Assembly: GCF_003946915.1 (NCBI RefSeq)
Contig: NZ_RPOC01000023.1
Coordinates: 1-64,000 of the forward strand
Direction of reading: 5' to 3'
DNA length: 64,000 nucleotides
Source of the DNA: Flavobacterium ustbae
Lineage (GTDB): Bacteria; Bacteroidota; Bacteroidia; Flavobacteriales; Flavobacteriaceae
The notes under the pieces are model-generated. The model was not told the DNA's origin, searched no databases, and worked only from the letters and a program-made list of their open reading frames with translations. Shown here piece after piece: positions 59,512-64,000 of this stretch; the stretch's first letter is position 1; every line of letters begins with the position of its first letter. The translations under genes and the position numbers were made by a program.

Positions 59512-61959
59512 TTAGTCTCTAAATTCTCTTCTTTTTTCATTGATTGGAAATTCTTTAGAAAATTCAATTTTTAGGATTGTTCCATTATTATTTTCCATAG
59601 AAAATGAAGCTTCCAAATCGTCACTAAGACCTTTTATCAGACTTAAACCGAACGAATTGATTTTTTTATTGCTAATGTTCGCATCAAAACCAATTCCGTT
59701 GTCAGCAATAGTCAGCAAATATTTGTCTTGTGTCGTGGCTTCAAGCGTGACATAAATCATTCCCGTCTGGTTGTCTGGAAAAGCGTATTTTATAGAATTG
59801 GTAATAGATTCGTTTAAAATCAATCCCAGCGGAACTGCCTGCGCAACATCCAATTCCAACGGATCAATTTTAAGTTCAAAACGAACGCGCTGTCCAAGCG
59901 AAAAAGATTCTCTTAAATATTCGACCAATTCTTTGATGTAATTCGGCATATTGATCGTCGCAATATTTTCTGAATTGTATAATTTCTGATGAATAAGCGA
60001 CATAGAATGAATACGATGCTGACTGTTTTTAATAGCAGACAAGGCCATATCATTCTCCAAATAAGCCGATTGTGAATTCAAAAGACTTATTACGGTTTGA
60101 AGATTGTTTTTTACACGATGGTGAATTTCCTTCAAAAGCCATTCTTTTTCATCGAGCAAATGTCTCAAATTGATATTCTTTTGATTGATTTCTTTTTCCT
60201 TCAGTTCCAATTCGGCATTCGTTCTTTGTTTCAGACGATATCTATTATAGAGTAAAGCAATTGTAAGAACCAATAAAACCAAACTCCAAATAGAAACGGT
60301 ATTTAATAATTTTGATTTTTTTAAAGCACTTTCCTGTAGATCGGTTTCTTTGTCTAATTGCTTTATTTTTTGTTCTTTATTTTCGGTTTCATATTGAAAT
60401 CTAAGTTCTTCAATCTGTTTGTTTTTTGCATAATCTAAAATAGAATCACTAAATTTTTTGTACAATTTATGATGCGCCAAAGCCGATTTAAAATCACCAT
60501 TTAGCGAATCTATTTTATAGAGAGACATTTGCACTGCTTCTGAGTTGTATTTCTTGTTGTATTTTTTAGAAATAGCATCAATTTTGTCAAGATATAATTG
60601 TGTTTTCTGAAGATTGTTTCGATTGGCATAAAACAAAGCAGCCGACGAATACGTATTGCACACATCTCTATACGTCAGCGGCGAATCTAAAAGATCTGCA
60701 GCTTCTGCGGCTTTTATAAAATATTTTTCGGCTGTTCCATAGTTTTTAATACGCCAATAGCAATTGGCGTAAGCATAATTCAGCAGCATATCATCTAGTT
60801 TATTTGGAGGAGGATATTTGCTTGCAATAGAATTCATGTATTCTATAGCTTCTTTATTTTTTCCTTTCAGTGACAAAGAGGCTGCGGCAGTAATAAAACC
60901 TTTATACCAGCTACCCGTGCTAAAATTATTTTGCCCGTGCGCAATACTTTTCTCAGACATTTTTATGGCCTCATCGGTATGGCCCATTTGCAAATACGCT
61001 ATTCCCAAACGCATATAAAAAATATCGGCAAAGGTAAAGTCTTTTGTAGCTTCCATTGTTTTTACACTTTTCATCGCATAATAAAAAGCATCTTTAATAT
61101 TGTATTGTACACCGTGGATATACGAAATAGTAGTTTCGGTAAATTGCTGTTGTCTGAAACCAATTTTTCGCATAGCTGCTAGGTTCTGATACAGTATTTT
61201 TTTGGCATCATTTATTTTTCCGTGCCAAAAATAAATCGTGCACAATTTTGTTTTTGCTTCAATTCTTTTTTCTTCAAGACCTAAAGATTTGAACAAAGCT
61301 TCGGCTTCTGTTAGTATTTTTTCTTTTTCAGGATCCAAGTCGTACTGATACGTTGCTTGGTTAAGCAATGCATACGCCAGAGCTGTTTTATCATTTTGTT
61401 TTCGGCATTCGTTTACAACCTGTATAAAACATTTTTTACTCTCGGGATAATTGTTGATTTGAAAATAGAATTTTCCCAAAAGCATTAAACTTTCGCGCTG
61501 CCACTTTTGTATTTTTAGCTGATTGCTAATTTTTACTGCATCGGTTATATAGAGATTAGCGTTTGTGATGTCGTCTGGTTTTGAAAAAGGTTTAAATAGA
61601 TAGTGGATTCCCAATTGCAGAGCTAGTTTTACCTTATCTACGCCTTTAGATTTTGCATAAAGTTTTTTAGCCGCATCAATATTTTCTTTTTCAATAAGAT
61701 CTTGACCAATTAAATAAGAACCATCATTAAAACCTTCGTCATAAGCTAAAGAAACAGGAAGTTTATAGGCCTTGCACGTTAATACTACAGAGCTGTCAGT
61801 ATCGATAGCGCCTTGATTAGCATTATACAGATAAGATGAACTAGTGTGTATTAATAAACGCTTCTTTTTTAAATCATAATTTGCTGTTGCAGGATGGTTT
61901 TGTGCTTCAGCATTAATTGCAATAAAAAAAAGCAGACAAAACGAGTAAAGTAGCTTCAT
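59512..61959 (-). CDS. TPR-containing HisKA_2 sensor histidine kinase
   Basis: About 815 residues from ATG 61959 (chosen because a signal peptide, CLLFFIAINAEAQ, follows at once). The TPR-rich region (about 35-535) is periplasmic, then come a transmembrane helix (NTVSIWSLVLLVLTIALLY), a coiled linker, EIHHRVKNNLQTVIS (HisKA_2) and HATPase_c with NESITNSIKYAF and ADNGIG. It is clearly paralogous to the kinase at 13438-15846, sharing openings such as ATANYDLKKKRLLIHTSS versus the equivalent. It is divergent from the REC-GAF-AAA+ gene at 62162, its likely partner. Confidence 0.93.
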   Translation of the reverse strand: MKLLYSFCLLFFIAINAEAQNHPATANYDLKKKRLLIHTSSSYLYNANQGAIDTDSSVVLTCKAYKLPVSLAYDEGFNDGSYLIGQDLIEKENIDAAKKLYAKSKGVDKVKLALQLGIHYLFKPFSKPDDITNANLYITDAVKISNQLKIQKWQRESLMLLGKFYFQINNYPESKKCFIQVVNECRKQNDKTALAYALLNQATYQYDLDPEKEKILTEAEALFKSLGLEEKRIEAKTKLCTIYFWHGKINDAKKILYQNLAAMRKIGFRQQQFTETTISYIHGVQYNIKDAFYYAMKSVKTMEATKDFTFADIFYMRLGIAYLQMGHTDEAIKMSEKSIAHGQNNFSTGSWYKGFITAAASLSLKGKNKEAIEYMNSIASKYPPPNKLDDMLLNYAYANCYWRIKNYGTAEKYFIKAAEAADLLDSPLTYRDVCNTYSSAALFYANRNNLQKTQLYLDKIDAISKKYNKKYNSEAVQMSLYKIDSLNGDFKSALAHHKLYKKFSDSILDYAKNKQIEELRFQYETENKEQKIKQLDKETDLQESALKKSKLLNTVSIWSLVLLVLTIALLYNRYRLKQRTNAELELKEKEINQKNINLRHLLDEKEWLLKEIHHRVKNNLQTVISLLNSQSAYLENDMALSAIKNSQHRIHSMSLIHQKLYNSENIATINMPNYIKELVEYLRESFSLGQRVRFELKIDPLELDVAQAVPLGLILNESITNSIKYAFPDNQTGMIYVTLEATTQDKYLLTIADNGIGFDANISNKKINSFGLSLIKGLSDDLEASFSMENNNGTILKIEFSKEFPINEKRREFRD

Positions 61960-61995
61960 TGGTTTAGAATTAAATTTTAGTAAGTTTTTGATTAA

Positions 61996-62079
61996 CAAAT
62001 ATAAATAGAAACATTTGTGCTTATTTAAAAAATAATATGAAAATTAAGGTTAATTGTGATTTTAATTTATCTAAATTTG
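61996..62079. promoter_or_regulatory. Divergent promoter region between kinase and regulator
   Basis: On the plus strand TAAATTTG (62072-62079) matches TAnnTTTG, with a TTG at 62054-62056 that is slightly too close. On the minus strand TATATTTG (62003-61996) is a second TAnnTTTG element. The 202-base gap has no other gene. Confidence 0.4.
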
Positions 62080-62161
62080 GAAACCGATAATTTTAATTGA
62101 CATAATTAACTATTTTTTGTATCAATAAATTAAGTGCAATATAAGACAAATTTACACACTT

Positions 62162-64000
62162 ATGAAAAAGTTTACCGCTAACGGACATGAAGTAACTTCT
62201 TCAGAATTTAAAAAGCGAATTTTAATTGTAGAAGATCAATTTATTGAAGCTCACGATTTACAGTTAATTCTCGAAAAAGCAAGTTATGAAGTTACGGGAA
62301 TAGCGCGGTCGGTAGAGCAGGCTTTGGAACAAATTGAGATTAATAGGCCAGATTTAGTTTTTTTGGATATCATGCTGAAAGGAAGCCGAAATGGAATTGA
62401 ACTGGCACATATTCTAAAAGAAAAATATATTGGGTTTATATTTATTTCTGCCAATTCTAGTAAAAGTATATTAGATCAGGCAAAAACTACTCAGCCGTAC
62501 GGTTTTATTGTAAAACCTTTTAGAGAGCAAGATGTCTTAACAACTCTAGAAATTGCATTTTATCGCCAACAGTATAGTTTAGAAAGTCAATTGTTACAGC
62601 AATTTCAGCTTCAGGCAGCAATTACAGACATTATAAATTCAGATTTGAAGAAGGAAGAAGCGTTATTGGCTTTCGCGAAAGCGACGCAGACTTTTATTCC
62701 TTTTGATTATCTGGAAACAGGCTTTGTAACCACTACACATTTTGATAATCTCGGAATTGTTCGCAGAAATTTAGATCAGTATCAAATGATCAATCTGCAG
62801 AAATTATCACAGATCGCAGAAATTTCCGAAAAAGAAATTAATGAAACATATCGAAAATCTAAAGCAGATAAAGAACCGATTATTTACAGTGAAGAAGCGC
62901 TGATAAACAACTTTCAAGAAGCGCCAATAAAAGCTTTAATTGCACATAATTTTGGCATAAAATCGTATTTGGTTTTTCCTCTTTCGATTGCCACGATTCA
63001 GAGCTATCATTTTACATTTTATAGCCGTAATCTAAATGTTTATTCTCAGGAACATTTACGAATTTTGAATTCGCTGGAACCTCTTTTCTGCCAGTTTATT
63101 ACTAAAATTTATTCGAAAGAAGATGTAAATCTGCCTGCTAAAAAAACGGAAATCAAAAACGTAAAACCCGTAAATCCCGAACAAGGATTTGACGGAATTA
63201 TTGGCAATAGCTCGCAAATGAGTGCTGTTTTTAATTATATCCGAAAAGTTTCTCCTTCAGATACTTCCGTTTTGGTTTTAGGAGAAAGCGGTACAGGAAA
63301 AGAGAAAATTGCACAAAGCATTCATGCCTTATCGCCAAGAAAAGATAAGCCTTTGGTTATCATTAATTGCGGAGCTATTCCCGAAAATCTTGCAGAATCT
63401 TTACTTTTTGGACACGAGAAAGGTGCGTTTACAGGCGCTTTGGACAGACGAATTGGTAAATTTGAAATGGCAGATGGCGGAACTATTTTTTTAGACGAAA
63501 TAGGAGAAATGTCTCTGGAATTGCAGGTAAAATTGCTTCGTGTTTTGCAGGAAAGAGAAATTGAACGTGTTGGTGGCACTTCGTCAATGAAAATAGATGT
63601 AAGGATTATTGCGGCTACCAATAAAAATCTGGAAGAAGAAGTGGCGGCAGGAAGATTCAGAATGGATTTGTATTACCGTCTGCATGTTTTCCCGATTATG
63701 GTTCCGCCATTAAAAAAGAGAAAAGAAGATATTCCCGATTTGGCGAATCACTTTATAGCGGTTTACAGCGAGAAAATGGGCAGAAAAGCGCCTGTTCTTT
63801 CCGATTTTGCTTTGCAGCAGATTATGAATTACAATTGGCCTGGAAATATTAGAGAACTTGAACATGTGATACAGCGTGCCATTTTGCTGACAGACGGAAA
63901 TACAATAAAAGAAATTGAACTTTCTATGTCATCCAAAATGCATCCGGAACAGCCTTCGGAATCATTTTCAATCAAAACGATATTAGAAAACGAACGCGAT
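62162..64000 (+). CDS. REC-GAF-AAA+ sigma-54 response regulator, cut by window end
   Basis: At least 613 codons are open from ATG 62162 to the window end. A receiver domain (about 18-135) has EDQ, phospho-acceptor Asp69 (LVFLDIMLKG) and KPFRE. A GAF-like domain follows (about 160-345; FAKATQTFIPFDYLETGF). The AAA+ domain (about 350-590) has Walker A GESGTGKE (374-381), GAFTGA (421-426) and Walker B TIFLDEIGEM. The Fis-type HTH should lie just beyond the window. It differs from the regulator at 22781 by the added GAF domain. It is transcribed divergently from the TPR kinase. Confidence 0.93.
   Translation, partial: MKKFTANGHEVTSSEFKKRILIVEDQFIEAHDLQLILEKASYEVTGIARSVEQALEQIEINRPDLVFLDIMLKGSRNGIELAHILKEKYIGFIFISANSSKSILDQAKTTQPYGFIVKPFREQDVLTTLEIAFYRQQYSLESQLLQQFQLQAAITDIINSDLKKEEALLAFAKATQTFIPFDYLETGFVTTTHFDNLGIVRRNLDQYQMINLQKLSQIAEISEKEINETYRKSKADKEPIIYSEEALINNFQEAPIKALIAHNFGIKSYLVFPLSIATIQSYHFTFYSRNLNVYSQEHLRILNSLEPLFCQFITKIYSKEDVNLPAKKTEIKNVKPVNPEQGFDGIIGNSSQMSAVFNYIRKVSPSDTSVLVLGESGTGKEKIAQSIHALSPRKDKPLVIINCGAIPENLAESLLFGHEKGAFTGALDRRIGKFEMADGGTIFLDEIGEMSLELQVKLLRVLQEREIERVGGTSSMKIDVRIIAATNKNLEEEVAAGRFRMDLYYRLHVFPIMVPPLKKRKEDIPDLANHFIAVYSEKMGRKAPVLSDFALQQIMNYNWPGNIRELEHVIQRAILLTDGNTIKEIELSMSSKMHPEQPSESFSIKTILENERD

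Noticed and set aside
1..64000. tRNA or rRNA genes, prophage or integrative element boundaries
   Set aside because: No TpsiC-like or cloverleaf pattern, ribosomal sequence, integrase or phage structural gene was seen by eye on either strand.

Overview
The window looks like the chromosome of a Flavobacterium-type member of the Bacteroidota. It is AT-rich and has a SusC/SusD pair, TonB receptors, lipoproteins with Bacteroidota-style signal peptides, and promoter-like TTG/TTTG...TAnnTTTG motifs in place of sigma-70 boxes. It also has many dispersed intergenic repeats. I saw no rRNA, tRNA, CRISPR array or prophage.

Layout. 0.2-5.9 kb: nitronate monooxygenase, a tandem universal stress protein, a FabH-type ketosynthase and a LytS/LytTR-type two-component pair. 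5.9-6.3 kb: a three-layer nested inverted repeat. 6.4-12.2 kb: a tripartite RND efflux operon. 12.3-18.4 kb: an HTH-like unknown, a TPR histidine kinase, an SRPBCC protein, a lipoprotein and an MhqO-like ring-cleaving dioxygenase. 18.9-26.3 kb: a GAF sigma-54 activator, a cupin/esterase pair, a small GNAT, a histidine kinase plus NtrC-like regulator, a DUF1275 protein and Dps. 26.6-33.4 kb: minus-strand enzymes (DoxX, YtcJ-like amidohydrolase, a free-standing M17-like N domain, a porin, an isochorismatase-fold hydrolase, an alpha/beta hydrolase).

33.9-40.5 kb is the most coherent and interesting block. It encodes two paralogous small C-x9-C-x-G-x-C membrane or exported proteins, a YtkA/FixH-like lipoprotein, a TonB receptor carrying both halves of the OprC copper site (CxxxM and HxM), an MbnP-like lipoprotein with a WxW motif, and an MbnH-like di-heme peroxidase. 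I read it as a methanobactin-independent copper acquisition locus. The two small Cys proteins are its undescribed parts.

41-51 kb holds a monooxygenase with a DnaJ-type zinc-binding N-terminus, several small unknown genes and a SusC/SusD operon. The long SusC leader carries two tiny ORFs ending in Met/Cys-containing codons. 51-56 kb is a mobile and toxin region. One intact REP-associated transposase (RAYT) element and two internally deleted derivatives are interleaved with a deaminase-type polymorphic toxin tail and SUKH-like immunity gene, a second orphan toxin tail with a putative immunity gene, and an IS4-like fragment. 56-59 kb has hydrolases and a secreted unknown. 59.5-64 kb has another TPR histidine kinase divergent from a REC-GAF-AAA+ sigma-54 activator that runs off the window.

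Themes. Three related HisKA_2 kinases and three sigma-54 activators suggest a duplicated signalling module. Upstream regions of the ring-cleaving dioxygenase and the chloroperoxidase-like hydrolase share three motifs, and the GNAT and isochorismatase genes each carry one of them, suggesting a common regulator. A roughly 150-215 bp repeat bounded by inverted copies of a 'cacatagaaac' end recurs in at least seven intergenic gaps.
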